Positions 1 through 7,624 are shown, counted from the stretch's first letter. The stretch: DNA of 36,974 bases from Selenomonadaceae bacterium (GCA_017518105.1 JAFWWC010000017.1:1-36974); one strand, 5' to 3'. Numbers and translations: made by a program. The notes: generated by a model from the sequence alone, not told the origin.

Positions 1-50
1 TGAATCAGTAGCAATTCGCGTTCCGTTATGCTAAGATGCTTGTAACTCAT
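1..50 (-). CDS. IS30-family transposase, N-terminal fragment
   Basis: Only the first 16 codons are present, reading MSYKHLSITERELLLI and running off the window edge. The start with Y-K-H-L followed by an E-R-E/L stretch is the usual beginning of the IS30 transposase helix-turn-helix domain, which binds the terminal repeats. An AGGGAG ribosome site lies just before the ATG at 48-50. The catalytic DDE domain would lie to the left. Identification rests on a short stretch and on the neighbouring terminal-repeat-like sequence. Confidence 0.6.
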   Translation of the reverse strand, partial: MSYKHLSITERELLLI

Positions 51-133
51 GGTGCTCCCTGCTTTCTTTTTGAGTTATAAATATCTTAGCAGGAAACTAT
101 GAGCTTTTCTATCTGTTGCACTTACATTGTACA
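1..133 (-). mobile_element. IS30-family insertion sequence, one end only
   Basis: The window opens inside the 5' end of an IS30-like transposase gene on the minus strand. Read on the minus strand, the bases from about 133 to 114 run TGTACAATGTAAGTGCAACA and then G. They end in the GCAACAG seen in the terminal repeat of IS30 itself, so the outer end of the element is placed near 130-136. The other end lies outside the window, so terminal repeats and target duplication cannot be compared. The element ends about 50 bases before the ftsE start codon and may have separated that gene from its original promoter. Confidence 0.6.
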
Positions 134-184
134 TTCACGCGCGCAAAAGAAAAGTTTGCCACAAAAAACTTAGGAGAAAACGTA

Positions 185-919
185 ATGATTCACTTAAAAG
201 ACGTGACGAAACTTTACAAATCAAATGGCGTGGTTGCCCTAGACAAGGTGACACTCGACATTGAGCGCGGCGAGTTCGTGTTTATCGTCGGGACAAGTGG
301 CTCTGGCAAGTCTACGCTGATGAAACTTCTTATGCACGAGGAGGTTGCGACTTCTGGAAGTATAATCGTAAACGGCAAGGACGTAACCCACCTCAAGCAA
401 AAGGAAGTCCCTTACCTGCGGCGGTCGCTGGGCGTCATCTTCCAGGATTATCGACTGCTTGAGGATAAGACCGTTTATGAAAATGTCGCCTTCGCAATGC
501 AGGTTATTGAAGCTCCACGCAGGATTATGCAACGCTCCGTAAACACCGTGCTGGACATCGTCGGCTTGCGCGATAAGTTCAAAAGCTTTCCGGCTCAGCT
601 AAGCGGCGGCGAGCAACAACGCGTCGCGATTGCCCGTGCGATTGTCAACGACCCGCGAATTGTCATTGCCGACGAGCCGACCGGCAACCTTGACCCAGAA
701 ACCAGTTGGGACATCATGGACATTTTCCAACGAATCAACGCGGCGGGCACGACCATTGTCATGGCGACGCACGATAAAACCATCGTCGACCAAATGCAAC
801 GGCGCGTTATCGCTATCGAAAACGGCAAGATTACTCGCGACGAGGCTCGCGGCGTTTATTCCGAGAATCAACCAGAGCCGCCGTCGCCTTACAATAAATT
901 CTTCCCGTTCAAGAGGTAA
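185..919 (+). CDS. ftsE: FtsE, cell-division ABC ATPase
   Basis: This is the ATPase of the FtsEX complex, which works at the cytoplasmic face of the septum and normally drives peptidoglycan hydrolases through the membrane protein FtsX. At 244 residues it carries Walker A GTSGSGKS (36-43), signature LSGGEQQ (139-145), Walker B ending IVIADE (159-164) and the switch histidine at 196. The start at 185 is chosen because AGGAGAAAACGTA precedes it and the protein then begins MIHLKDV; an upstream ATG at 116 lies in the IS end. The C-terminal tail is proline-rich and basic. No ftsX follows. The next gene, a minor pilin, starts 6 bases after the stop, and its ribosome site overlaps this stop codon. 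Family assignment is firm; the lack of its membrane partner is odd. Confidence 0.9.
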   Translation: MIHLKDVTKLYKSNGVVALDKVTLDIERGEFVFIVGTSGSGKSTLMKLLMHEEVATSGSIIVNGKDVTHLKQKEVPYLRRSLGVIFQDYRLLEDKTVYENVAFAMQVIEAPRRIMQRSVNTVLDIVGLRDKFKSFPAQLSGGEQQRVAIARAIVNDPRIVIADEPTGNLDPETSWDIMDIFQRINAAGTTIVMATHDKTIVDQMQRRVIAIENGKITRDEARGVYSENQPEPPSPYNKFFPFKR

Positions 920-925
920 GCTATC

Positions 926-1408
926 ATGCAAAAGGGAATCGCGACGCTTGAAGTTATCCTCGCGGCACTGATAATCGCCTTGCTCATGAAAATTGCCGTG
1001 CCGAACGCCGCACGCCTTATCGATAGAGCCGCCCTAGATTACGAGACCAAACGACTTTACAGCGAGCTTAGGTTCTTGCAAGCAATGAACAGGTCAGCGA
1101 AATTTAACACTACAGGCACGGGGCTTAGTGACGTTAGCGGCGAATACGTTTCGATAAAGTTCACGACCGAGCCGCCGAGCTACCAAGTTGTGCGCGGCTT
1201 AGATTTGAATGTCACAGGCAAGCCCGTCCGCGAGACACATTATCTTTCTTACGGCGTGAAATTCTCTTCGCCAAGCTCAAGCATTAATTTTGATTCGCAA
1301 GGCAAAGCAAGCATCACGAGCAATCACATAACGCTGACTTCGCGACTCGGCAATACAAAGAAAATCTCCTTCGATAGCGTTGGGCGTATGCAAGGTGCTG
1401 ACCAATGA
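926..1408 (+). CDS. Minor pseudopilin, FimT/GspH-like
   Basis: A 160-residue type IV prepilin-like protein. The short leader MQKG is followed by a hydrophobic helix starting IATLEVILAALIIALLM. Cleavage after Gly4 would put Glu at mature position +5, the residue used to dock subunits in a pilus. The rest is a soluble domain with no recognised motif. As the first of four such genes, it fits the H position of the H-I-J-K minor-pilin set that primes pilus or pseudopilus assembly in the inner membrane. The ribosome site AGAGG overlaps the ftsE stop, so the five genes 185-2953 look co-transcribed. The next gene overlaps by 4 bases. Class is clear; the exact subtype is inferred from order and size. 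Confidence 0.75.
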   Translation: MQKGIATLEVILAALIIALLMKIAVPNAARLIDRAALDYETKRLYSELRFLQAMNRSAKFNTTGTGLSDVSGEYVSIKFTTEPPSYQVVRGLDLNVTGKPVRETHYLSYGVKFSSPSSSINFDSQGKASITSNHITLTSRLGNTKKISFDSVGRMQGADQ

Positions 1409-1809
1409 GCCGGATAAAATCTGTCCTCGGCAATGAACGCGGCTTTATGTTGCTGAACGTCGTCTTCTTGACGGTGATAACTTCCCTTGCCGCGATGATT
1501 CTAATGAACGCCGCCCCGCGTGCACGCAATCATCAATCGACGCTGAGACTAACTGCAATCTATTTGGCGAACGAACAATTTGCCGAACTTGAGAGCTTAG
1601 CGGCACGAGAGGACATCAGCGGCAGTCAACCGTTCCTCGGCAACAAAGACGACTTGACGAGCAACAACCTCGGCGCGAACAATCCGATTGAGTTCAAGGT
1701 CACGACGACTGTTAGCGGCGGGCGTGCTAAAGTTAAGGTCACATGGCAGGTCGGCGACGACGAATTCAAGATTGAGATGGAAAGGACGATTGGCATTGTT
1801 CAGGAATAA
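1405..1809 (+). CDS. Minor pseudopilin, PilV/GspI-like
   Basis: A 134-residue prepilin-like protein with a longer basic leader ending in ERG, then FMLLNVVFLTVITSLAAMIL as the membrane helix. Mature position +5 is Asn rather than the usual Glu. The stretch LANEQFAELES after the helix resembles the conserved 'AENQLAEL' region of GspI/PilV proteins. It overlaps the previous gene by ATGA and matches the second (I) place in the minor-pilin operon order. Such proteins form the tip complex with the J and K members. The missing Glu may alter how the subunit is extracted from the membrane. Function is inferred from class and position. Confidence 0.7.
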   Translation: MSRIKSVLGNERGFMLLNVVFLTVITSLAAMILMNAAPRARNHQSTLRLTAIYLANEQFAELESLAAREDISGSQPFLGNKDDLTSNNLGANNPIEFKVTTTVSGGRAKVKVTWQVGDDEFKIEMERTIGIVQE

Positions 1810-2383
1810 CGGCGGCGGGTTCGTGGTCGCGGAGTTCGCGATAGCCCTGCCGCTTTTGATTTTGCTCATGTACGGCTTGGCAACTGTCGGCGTAGAAAGT
1901 TTTTGGTTTGGTAAGAGACAACTCGCCGATTACGTCTTGGAGGCGGAGGCTCAATCCGTTATGGAGCAGATAAGGCAAGCTGCCCGCACAGCCCGCGAAG
2001 TCGAAATCTCCCCCGGCGGCGGTTGGGTTAAGTTCGTCTATCACGTAGTCAAAGACAAGCCCAAAATCGAAGTTACCTCGCTGAATGGGCACTACGTCTT
2101 CATAAACAACGACGTGCTGGAAACGCAATACTTCATGCTGTACGCTAAGAGCGGAAGAGATGCTCCGAACCTATACGCGGAACGACAAGATAATCACACG
2201 CCGACCAATCCGATAACGGGCGAGAACTACTTCGGGGACACTCAGGTTAATTATCTCAAGTGCGAAGTCGACGAGGCTAAAAAAATTTTGCATATCTCTT
2301 TGGAAATGGAAAGCTTAGTGACCCTGCACAAAATAAAATTCGACACGGCGGTTTACATGCCGAATTACAAGGCGGGAGGTTGA
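1796..2383 (+). CDS. Minor pseudopilin, PilW/GspJ-like (TadE-like start)
   Basis: The frame is open from 1688, but the protein-like part begins late. A TTG at 1796 lies 9 bases after AAAGGA and gives MFRNNGGG and then FVVAEFAIALPLLILLMYG, a prepilin leader with Glu at +5. This makes 195 residues and overlaps the previous gene by 14 bases. The helix also resembles the TadE motif (EFAxxLPLLLLL), so a TadE-type assignment is possible. The segment after the helix (SVMEQIRQAARTAREVEI) resembles the amphipathic region of GspJ. A TTG at 1790 is the alternative start. Place in the operon supports the J role. Confidence 0.65.
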   Translation: MFRNNGGGFVVAEFAIALPLLILLMYGLATVGVESFWFGKRQLADYVLEAEAQSVMEQIRQAARTAREVEISPGGGWVKFVYHVVKDKPKIEVTSLNGHYVFINNDVLETQYFMLYAKSGRDAPNLYAERQDNHTPTNPITGENYFGDTQVNYLKCEVDEAKKILHISLEMESLVTLHKIKFDTAVYMPNYKAGG

Positions 2384-2386
2384 CGC

Positions 2387-2953
2387 ATGAACCAGAAGGG
2401 TTTCGCGACAATCTTTGGGCTGTGCTTACTTCTGGTTATTGCTCTGGTCGTCAAAGGCATTGAGGAATCGGCAATGAATCACGCATACGAGGCAACGGAC
2501 ATTCAAGCGGAAGTCGAACTTCAGAACGCGGCGGACAGCGGCATATATGAGGCGGTGCAGGTTACCTTAGACGACCCGACAATTTTACCGACGAATCCTG
2601 GCTTCCCGAACAGGCGCAAGGCGTATCAACACAAGTTCGATAACCTAACGATTAAATCAGAGAGCCTCGGCACGATTACGGTTGAGACTTGGGGCGAGCG
2701 TACAGCGTTCCACCCCTACAAAGTAAACTACACGACGAACAAAGCCGCGGAGGATAAGAACCGGCTCATCAAGAACGCTAAGGGCAAGACGGTTTATCAA
2801 GAGGCATATGTCTTCTTCAGTCGGGCGTCTGCGGATAGCAATCGCATGAGCGGAAAAATATATCGCCGCGCCTATGCTTACGTCCTTGCAGACGGAGACG
2901 CGACGATTTATTTTATGGGCTTGCCGACGACGGACGATTATAAGCTTGAGTAA
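2387..2953 (+). CDS. Minor pseudopilin, PilX/GspK-like
   Basis: A 188-residue protein starting MNQKG and then FATIFGLCLLLVIALVVKG, a prepilin leader and helix in which mature +5 is Phe, not Glu. GspK is the type II secretion pseudopilin that characteristically lacks this Glu and caps the tip, so the loss agrees with the K position. The stretch ELQNAADSGIYEA after the helix resembles the PilX N-terminal 'AAEAGL' region. The rest (about 60-188) has no recognised motif. It starts 3 bases after the previous stop. Its TAA is immediately followed by the stop codon of the convergent gene on the other strand, with no base between them and no terminator visible. Confidence 0.65.
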   Translation: MNQKGFATIFGLCLLLVIALVVKGIEESAMNHAYEATDIQAEVELQNAADSGIYEAVQVTLDDPTILPTNPGFPNRRKAYQHKFDNLTIKSESLGTITVETWGERTAFHPYKVNYTTNKAAEDKNRLIKNAKGKTVYQEAYVFFSRASADSNRMSGKIYRRAYAYVLADGDATIYFMGLPTTDDYKLE

Positions 2954-4171
2954 TTATTCATAACGCAGGGCGTCAATCGGGTCGAGACGCGCCGCCTTCC
3001 TTGCGGGCAACATTCCGAAGAAAATTCCCACGAACAACGCAAATCCAAAGCTCGCGATAATGCTGACACTGCTTATAACCGTCGTGAAGGATCCGAACTT
3101 CGAGATTGCCTGAGCCGCCACGACGCCGATAAGGATTCCGATAATCCCGCCGATAATACTAATCATCGTCGATTCAATCAGAAATTGGAGCATGATATTG
3201 GAGTACGTCGCGCCGATTGCCTTGCGAATTCCAATTTCCCGCGTGCGTTCAGTGACAGAGGCTAAGGTGATGTTCATAATGCCGACGCCGCCGACGATTA
3301 GCGAAATTCCCGCGATTGCTCCGAGCAGAAGCGTTATCATCGTCGTCGTTGAAGTCATCGTCTCCATTAGCGTTGTTAGGTTGCGGACGTTGAAATCATC
3401 TTCCGCGCCCTCTCTGATTCGGTGGCGTTGACGCAGGAGCTTTTCTATATTGCTTTGAACTTCGTCCATCTTGTCGGCGTCCGTGACTTGTACATTGATA
3501 CTGCGGACGTAAGTTATGCCGATTAATCGTTCCTGAGCGGTCGTCAAGGGAATCAATACCACGTCGTCTTGGTCTTGACCGCCTGAAGACTGTCCTTTGC
3601 TCTCAAGCACGCCGATAATCGTATAAGGCGCGTTTCCGATACGAATTTTCTTGCCAACGGGATTGACGCTCTCAAAAAGATTCGTCGCGACCGTCGAACC
3701 GATAACCGCTACCCGATTTCTTACGTCAACGTCGTGTTCGCTGAAAAATAGCCCGCTCTTGATTTCTAACGACTGAATCGCTACATATTCCGGAATAACG
3801 CCCGTAACCGTCGTATTCCAGTTCTCGTGCCCGTAAACGACTTGATAACTGCTTTGAACCGTCGGTGAAACGTATTCCACGTTTTTTATCTTATTTTTTA
3901 TCGCTTCGGCGTCATCGTAGGTCAAAGTTATCACGGAACCCGCCGCACCACGCATTCCGCCCCGATTCGCGCTCCCAGGCATCACTATCAGCATATTTGA
4001 ACCCAATCTCGATATATTGTCGAGAATATTTTTTTTAACGCCCATTCCAACGCTAACCAACGCAATTACACTCGTCACGCCGATTATCACGCCTAACATC
4101 GTTAAAAATGTCCGTAATTTGTTCGCCGCAAGACTTCGCCACGCCATTTTTAATAATTCCGTGAATAACAT
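2954..4171 (-). CDS. MacB/YknZ-type ABC transporter permease
   Basis: A 405-residue FtsX-superfamily permease. A first membrane helix lies near 18-42 (TFLTMLGVIIGVTSVIALVS), followed by an extracytoplasmic MacB periplasmic core domain (about 45-270). Three helices lie in the C-terminal half, including the family motif GGVGIMNITLASVTERTREIG near 290-312 and a final PARKAARLDPIDALRYE. These proteins are mechanotransmission transporters that export peptides, antibiotics or lipoproteins rather than move substrates through the bilayer. The partner ATPase ends 13 bases upstream. No MacA-type adaptor gene is adjacent, unlike classical macAB or yknXYZ. AAGGAG precedes the ATG. Confidence 0.85.
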   Translation of the reverse strand: MLFTELLKMAWRSLAANKLRTFLTMLGVIIGVTSVIALVSVGMGVKKNILDNISRLGSNMLIVMPGSANRGGMRGAAGSVITLTYDDAEAIKNKIKNVEYVSPTVQSSYQVVYGHENWNTTVTGVIPEYVAIQSLEIKSGLFFSEHDVDVRNRVAVIGSTVATNLFESVNPVGKKIRIGNAPYTIIGVLESKGQSSGGQDQDDVVLIPLTTAQERLIGITYVRSINVQVTDADKMDEVQSNIEKLLRQRHRIREGAEDDFNVRNLTTLMETMTSTTTMITLLLGAIAGISLIVGGVGIMNITLASVTERTREIGIRKAIGATYSNIMLQFLIESTMISIIGGIIGILIGVVAAQAISKFGSFTTVISSVSIIASFGFALFVGIFFGMLPARKAARLDPIDALRYE

Positions 4172-4184
4172 GCTAAAAAACTCC

Positions 4185-4895
4185 TTAAACTATGTCGATA
4201 ACCTCGCTTGACCCTTTGGAAATGTCTTTGGTGATTTTTCCGTCCTTTACAAGTATCTGACGGTCTGCCGCCTGCGCAATATCCGGTTCATGCGTCACTA
4301 AAATGATTGTCGAGCCGGTTTTATGCAGGTCGCGAAAGATTTCCATGATTTCGCCCGTCGATTTCGTGTCTAAGTTGCCCGTCGGCTCGTCCGCCATTAA
4401 AATTGCCGGTTTCATCGCGATTGCACGTGCGATTGCCACCCTTTGACGCTGTCCGCCGCTTAATTCCCCTGGTAAATGCTCTGCGCGGTCTTCTAACGAT
4501 ACTTTTTTTAATGCCTCCGTCGCCAAAGCTAATCTTTCCTTTGAACTCAAGCCCGCATACACCGCCGGCAACGCGACATTTTCTAAACTCGTTAGCTTCG
4601 GGAGCAAATTGAAGTTCTGGAAGACGAATCCGATTGTTTTATTCCGTATTCGCGCTAATTCATCGTCCGATAGCCCGCTGACCTCTTGCCCAAGCAATTT
4701 ATATGAACCAACCGTCGGTCTGTCGAGGCAACCTAGAATATTCATCAGAGTTGACTTGCCGGAGCCGCTCGGACCCATTAACGCGACAAATTCTCCTTCG
4801 TCAATCCTCAAATCAACTCCATTTAGCGCGGCGACTGTCTCCGAACCCATTTTATAAAGTTTCTTCACGCCCGTTATCGTCACGACGTTTGCCAT
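4185..4895 (-). CDS. MacB/LolD-type ABC transporter ATPase
   Basis: The ATPase partner of the following permease, 236 residues. It has Walker A GPSGSGKST (about 41-49), signature [15 protein letters not shown], Walker [13 protein letters not shown] and a switch histidine in VTHE, all typical of the LolD/MacB/FtsE subgroup. I place the start at the ATG at 4895 (MANVVTI) because GAGGAG stands about 7 bases before it. A GTG at 4913 would put that ribosome site inside the gene. It begins 24 bases after the Hsp70-like gene, so all three genes on this strand form one likely operon. Confidence 0.85.
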   Translation of the reverse strand: MANVVTITGVKKLYKMGSETVAALNGVDLRIDEGEFVALMGPSGSGKSTLMNILGCLDRPTVGSYKLLGQEVSGLSDDELARIRNKTIGFVFQNFNLLPKLTSLENVALPAVYAGLSSKERLALATEALKKVSLEDRAEHLPGELSGGQRQRVAIARAIAMKPAILMADEPTGNLDTKSTGEIMEIFRDLHKTGSTIILVTHEPDIAQAADRQILVKDGKITKDISKGSSEVIDIV

Positions 4896-4919
4896 ATCAA
4901 TTTCTCCTCGCACAAAGTT

Positions 4920-7310
4920 TTAGCTCAGCTCGATTTGCTCGGAAATGGCTTCGTCTTTAAGGTCATCTTCACTGCGGGCAATCTGATACTCGATAACGTT
5001 CGACTTCACGGCGCGGATATAAACTGTCGCCTCTTCGTCTGGCTCGTCAAGGTTGATTGTGATTCGCTTCGCCTTTTGAATGCTCATCTGATTTGAAACG
5101 GCTTCGGGCAAGTTCGTATAGAAAACGTCGAAACTGTCACCGGCGTCTATGAACGGATACCACACGTCGAACTTTGTATTGCGGTCGATAATCGTCTTGA
5201 ACTTGCGCTTGCGGTTCCTGCCGACGTAACAGCTAAACGGAGTCTTCGAGGCGTCGGGGGTAATGTGTTTGGTTTGAACGGTGCTACCCGCCCTGCTAAG
5301 CAAAAGCCCATAAGCGACGCCCGTTTTGCCAGTTGGAGCTGTCAAATCTTTGCGAATCTCAACGCCGCGTGCCCGTTGCAATTCGTGAGCCGCCTCTGTC
5401 CCCAACGCTGGATAAATTTTAAACTCTGGAGCCTTTTCGCCGAATTCAAACAGAATATCCGCTTGAGACTTCTCGCCGTCTTTTGAGTTTGGAATTTTCT
5501 TCACGGTGTCGCTAAGGACAATCTGGTCGTTCTCGTTATCCATGTCGCCCAGCCAAACTTCCAAACCGTTCTTATCGCGGCGATAAATGCTGTTGCCCTT
5601 CGTGAAAAATCCCTTCTTAGTCTCGTAGCCAACCTTGAGCCGCCCATTAACAAAAGGAACCTCATCAGCGGCAAGGCGCGTATCTTCGGACGGCGAAAGG
5701 TATTCGGCAAAAAGTTCCGTGACAAGCTTTGACTTAGACGAGTTGCCCGCTAGGAAAATCGAAATCTCATCAATCTCGTTAAGCGACTTTATCTTGCGTA
5801 GGGAATTTTTGCTGTTCTTCTCGAAGGCTTCCTTCATCGAGATAAAAAAGTTGTTTATGCCCGACTTAATGCGCTCGCGAATAATCTTTTGCAGGTCAAT
5901 GGTCACGTCCAACTGAAAATCTTTGACGAGCTGCCCATCGTCGCGGAAAAGGTTTAGTTCAATTAAGTTGCCCGTCAAAATCTCTTCTGCTGCCTCAGAG
6001 TCGGGAGCCTCCCACACAGGGCGCAACTTTTCTATCAAGGCGTGCATATTTGAATGGGCTTCTTGCGAGTCTTTGATAAAAATTTCGGAACCGGCAAAAC
6101 TTTTTTTGTCCGCCGCCCACGTGAACGGAATCTTGCCGCCCTCAATCATCAACTTATCTTGATTCGCTTTGAAAATCTCGAACGCCAAGAGTTTCAAAAG
6201 ATTTTCTCCGCCCAAAGTCCGGTCGCCGTTCTCGCCGAAGTGCACCAGCATATAATCATAACGGTCGCTCGACGCCTCGCGCAGAAATCCGAAATCAAAA
6301 TCAGTGGTGCCGCCGCCGAAGTCAAACACCGCGTAATAAATTTCGTCCTCGCCCTCCGGGTCAAAGCCGTATTCCTGCAGAGCCGTTATCGCATACGCCG
6401 CCGCCTCGCTCGCCCCTTCGCGAACCGAAAATTTCTTCATTATCGCCTCGTTCGACAATAACGCCGTCGGCAGGGACTTCTTTAATCCGCGCTCGAAACA
6501 AAGACGCATCTTATCCCGAACGGGTCTTTCATAAGTCACGGGGAACGACAGGATATAATTCAAGAAGATATGATTTTCCTGCTGCATGTTGTTGATATAA
6601 AGTCCGAGGTAATACGCGTAAATTTCCAGCGGATTTATTTCGTCGTCGGCTAATTCCTCGAACGGCGCAAGCTGTGTTATGAATTTTTTCTCGTCACGGA
6701 GCATGTATTGCGTTTTCGAGCCGCACCAATACTTTAAATCCGTCAGGAACGAGTAAAACTTTTCCGAGCCGCCGCTAATCATGTTTTCAAACGCCGCATG
6801 CGATACTTTTACGTCGCTCCATTTCGTGAACGGACGACCCTCGCGCCAATAATACGCCGTCAAAAAGCTTTCAATGTCGATGAACTGAATCACCGTTGGA
6901 TTTTCGTAGTTCGCGGAACAGTTTATCACGCTTTTATATGAACCACTCCCGACTTGCAAGGGCAAAATCTGCGAGTGTTCGTTTTCGTAGGCGACAACCG
7001 TCCGGCTCGTGCCAAAATCAATCGCGACTATCCCGCTTGAAACGTCTGATAACGGATTTCTCGCCACAAAGTTTTCTCCAAGCGCAATTTCCTTGCCGCC
7101 TTCCGAGTCGAAGTCCCACAAGTCCCAATGCCCGCGATTAGGGTCGTACAAAAGATTTTCGTCGTAAGGGTCGAGCCCGGCGCGGTCGCTATCGCAATTC
7201 AGCAAGAATGTTTTGAGTTGCTCTGCGATTTTATCGTCCGGCGTGTCCTTTTCCGCAAAAACTTTCAAATCGTCCTCTGAAGCCTTCACGCTGTTTATAA
7301 TCTTCGTCAT
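4920..7310 (-). CDS. Large Hsp70/actin-fold ATPase with unusual N- and C-terminal regions
   Basis: A 796-residue protein. The nucleotide-binding fold is recognisable: phosphate-1 loop AIDFGTSRT (96-104), phosphate-2 loop DFGGGTTD (330-337), a DnaK-like GDRTLGGENL (362-371) and an adenosine-type motif IFLAGNSSKS in the second half. It differs from DnaK by about 90 acidic residues before the ATPase domain, including a Trp-rich HWDLWDF patch, and by a C-terminal 200 residues with no DnaK substrate-binding signature. Homologues of this shape are usually labelled Hsp70 family; client and role are unknown to me. It leads an operon with a MacB-type ABC pair, so a link to assembly or regulation of that exporter is possible but inferred. 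GGAGCTGAG precedes the ATG. Confidence 0.7.
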   Translation of the reverse strand: MTKIINSVKASEDDLKVFAEKDTPDDKIAEQLKTFLLNCDSDRAGLDPYDENLLYDPNRGHWDLWDFDSEGGKEIALGENFVARNPLSDVSSGIVAIDFGTSRTVVAYENEHSQILPLQVGSGSYKSVINCSANYENPTVIQFIDIESFLTAYYWREGRPFTKWSDVKVSHAAFENMISGGSEKFYSFLTDLKYWCGSKTQYMLRDEKKFITQLAPFEELADDEINPLEIYAYYLGLYINNMQQENHIFLNYILSFPVTYERPVRDKMRLCFERGLKKSLPTALLSNEAIMKKFSVREGASEAAAYAITALQEYGFDPEGEDEIYYAVFDFGGGTTDFDFGFLREASSDRYDYMLVHFGENGDRTLGGENLLKLLAFEIFKANQDKLMIEGGKIPFTWAADKKSFAGSEIFIKDSQEAHSNMHALIEKLRPVWEAPDSEAAEEILTGNLIELNLFRDDGQLVKDFQLDVTIDLQKIIRERIKSGINNFFISMKEAFEKNSKNSLRKIKSLNEIDEISIFLAGNSSKSKLVTELFAEYLSPSEDTRLAADEVPFVNGRLKVGYETKKGFFTKGNSIYRRDKNGLEVWLGDMDNENDQIVLSDTVKKIPNSKDGEKSQADILFEFGEKAPEFKIYPALGTEAAHELQRARGVEIRKDLTAPTGKTGVAYGLLLSRAGSTVQTKHITPDASKTPFSCYVGRNRKRKFKTIIDRNTKFDVWYPFIDAGDSFDVFYTNLPEAVSNQMSIQKAKRITINLDEPDEEATVYIRAVKSNVIEYQIARSEDDLKDEAISEQIELS

Positions 7311-7337
7311 AATCTCAGCTCCAAAACTTTTTTAGCG

Positions 7338-7365
7338 ATTATAACACAAAAAAACCGCCGCTCAA
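7338..7365 (-). promoter_or_regulatory. Promoter of the Hsp70-like / ABC operon
   Basis: On the minus strand TTGAGC (7365-7360) and TATAAT (7343-7338) are 16 bases apart. Initiation is predicted near 7331, giving a leader of about 20 bases before the ATG at 7310. The -35 box lies inside the terminator-like hairpin described next. Confidence 0.65.
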
Positions 7366-7376
7366 TCGAACGATGG
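7348..7376 (-). terminator. Minus-strand terminator-like hairpin with T7 tract
   Basis: Read on the minus strand, CCATCGTTC, loop GATT and GAGCGGCGG form a nine-pair stem with one mismatch and two G-T pairs, followed at once by seven T. It would stop transcripts arriving from the right, such as the antisense RNA or the restriction-methylase message, just before the Hsp70-like promoter -10 box. Confidence 0.5.
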
Positions 7377-7384
7377 CTTTTTAT

Positions 7385-7413
7385 TTGAAAAATCTTCAAG
7401 CACGCTGTAAAAT
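7385..7413 (+). promoter_or_regulatory. Promoter P1 of the 32-residue peptide gene
   Basis: TTGAAA (7385-7390), a 17-base spacer and TAAAAT (7408-7413) predict a start near 7420. The transcript to the terminator at about 7620 would be about 200 nt, with a leader of about 45 nt that contains the hairpin 7435-7454. Confidence 0.65.
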
Positions 7414-7434
7414 GCGCTTATCACCGCCGTGAAT

Positions 7435-7454
7435 CCCTTCAGGCGAAGGAAGGG
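7435..7454 (+). promoter_or_regulatory. Leader hairpin next to the peptide gene's ribosome site
   Basis: CCCTTC (7435-7440) can pair with GAAGGG (7449-7454) across an 8-base loop. The right arm takes in the first G residues of the GGGAGGTGA ribosome site (7452-7460), so the hairpin could restrict ribosome access. The pAD1 fst message has a comparable 5' stem that limits translation. Confidence 0.5.
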
Positions 7455-7455
7455 A

Positions 7456-7491
7456 GGTGATAATGTGTTAGATTTCTTGTTTTGGCTCCTT
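7456..7491 (+). repeat. Direct repeat copy 1, over the ribosome site and start of the peptide gene
   Basis: Begins GGTGATAATGTG and ends TGTTTTGGCTCCTT. It covers part of the ribosome site, the GTG start and the first eight or nine codons. About 29 of 36 positions match copy 2 at 7678-7711, which has two single-base gaps. Confidence 0.8.
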
Positions 7492-7563
7492 AAGACTATA
7501 GGTGGCTCCGTCATTGGCTATGGCGTCCACCGTGTGCTCGACTTCTTCTTCAAGCGTCGGTGA
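7465..7563 (+). CDS. Small hydrophobic peptide, candidate Fst/Ldr-type toxin
   Basis: A 32-residue open frame starting at GTG 7465, 4 bases after the strong ribosome site GGGAGGTGA. The peptide begins MLDFLFWLLKTIGG, continues as one likely membrane helix and ends in a charged tail HRVLDFFFKRR. This layout (about 33 residues, one helix, charged C-terminus after an aromatic or L-D motif) is that of the Fst/Ldr family of type I toxins, whose pAD1 member also carries RVLD near its end. It has its own promoter, a leader hairpin and a strong terminator at 7600-7620, so it is a free-standing unit. No second gene is on the transcript. A converging promoter at 7717-7744 would produce an RNA antisense to its start region. 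Toxicity is inferred, not seen; a signalling or regulatory micropeptide is the alternative. Confidence 0.65.
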   Translation: MLDFLFWLLKTIGGSVIGYGVHRVLDFFFKRR

Positions 7564-7599
7564 TTCGAGCACTCTACAGAGGGTTTCACTTCGACCCAG

Positions 7600-7624
7600 C
7601 CCCGCTCTCGGCGGGGTTTTCTTC
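7600..7624 (+). terminator. Rho-independent terminator of the peptide gene
   Basis: CCCCGC (7600-7605), loop TCTCG and GCGGGG (7611-7616) are followed by TTTTCTTCTTTT. The six-pair GC stem is perfect. On the minus strand no T tract follows the stem, so it is a good terminator only for rightward transcription. Confidence 0.85.

Noticed and set aside
2387..2953. K-like pilin as an ordinary secreted protein because it lacks Glu at +5
   Set aside because: The KG cleavage site, helix and operon place match the GspK/PilX class, which naturally lacks this Glu.
4893..4913. GTG at 4913 as start of the ABC ATPase
   Set aside because: The GAGGAG ribosome site lies between it and the ATG at 4895, so the ATG is favoured. 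The same logic moved the starts of nusA, the XRE gene, the aldolase and oppC.
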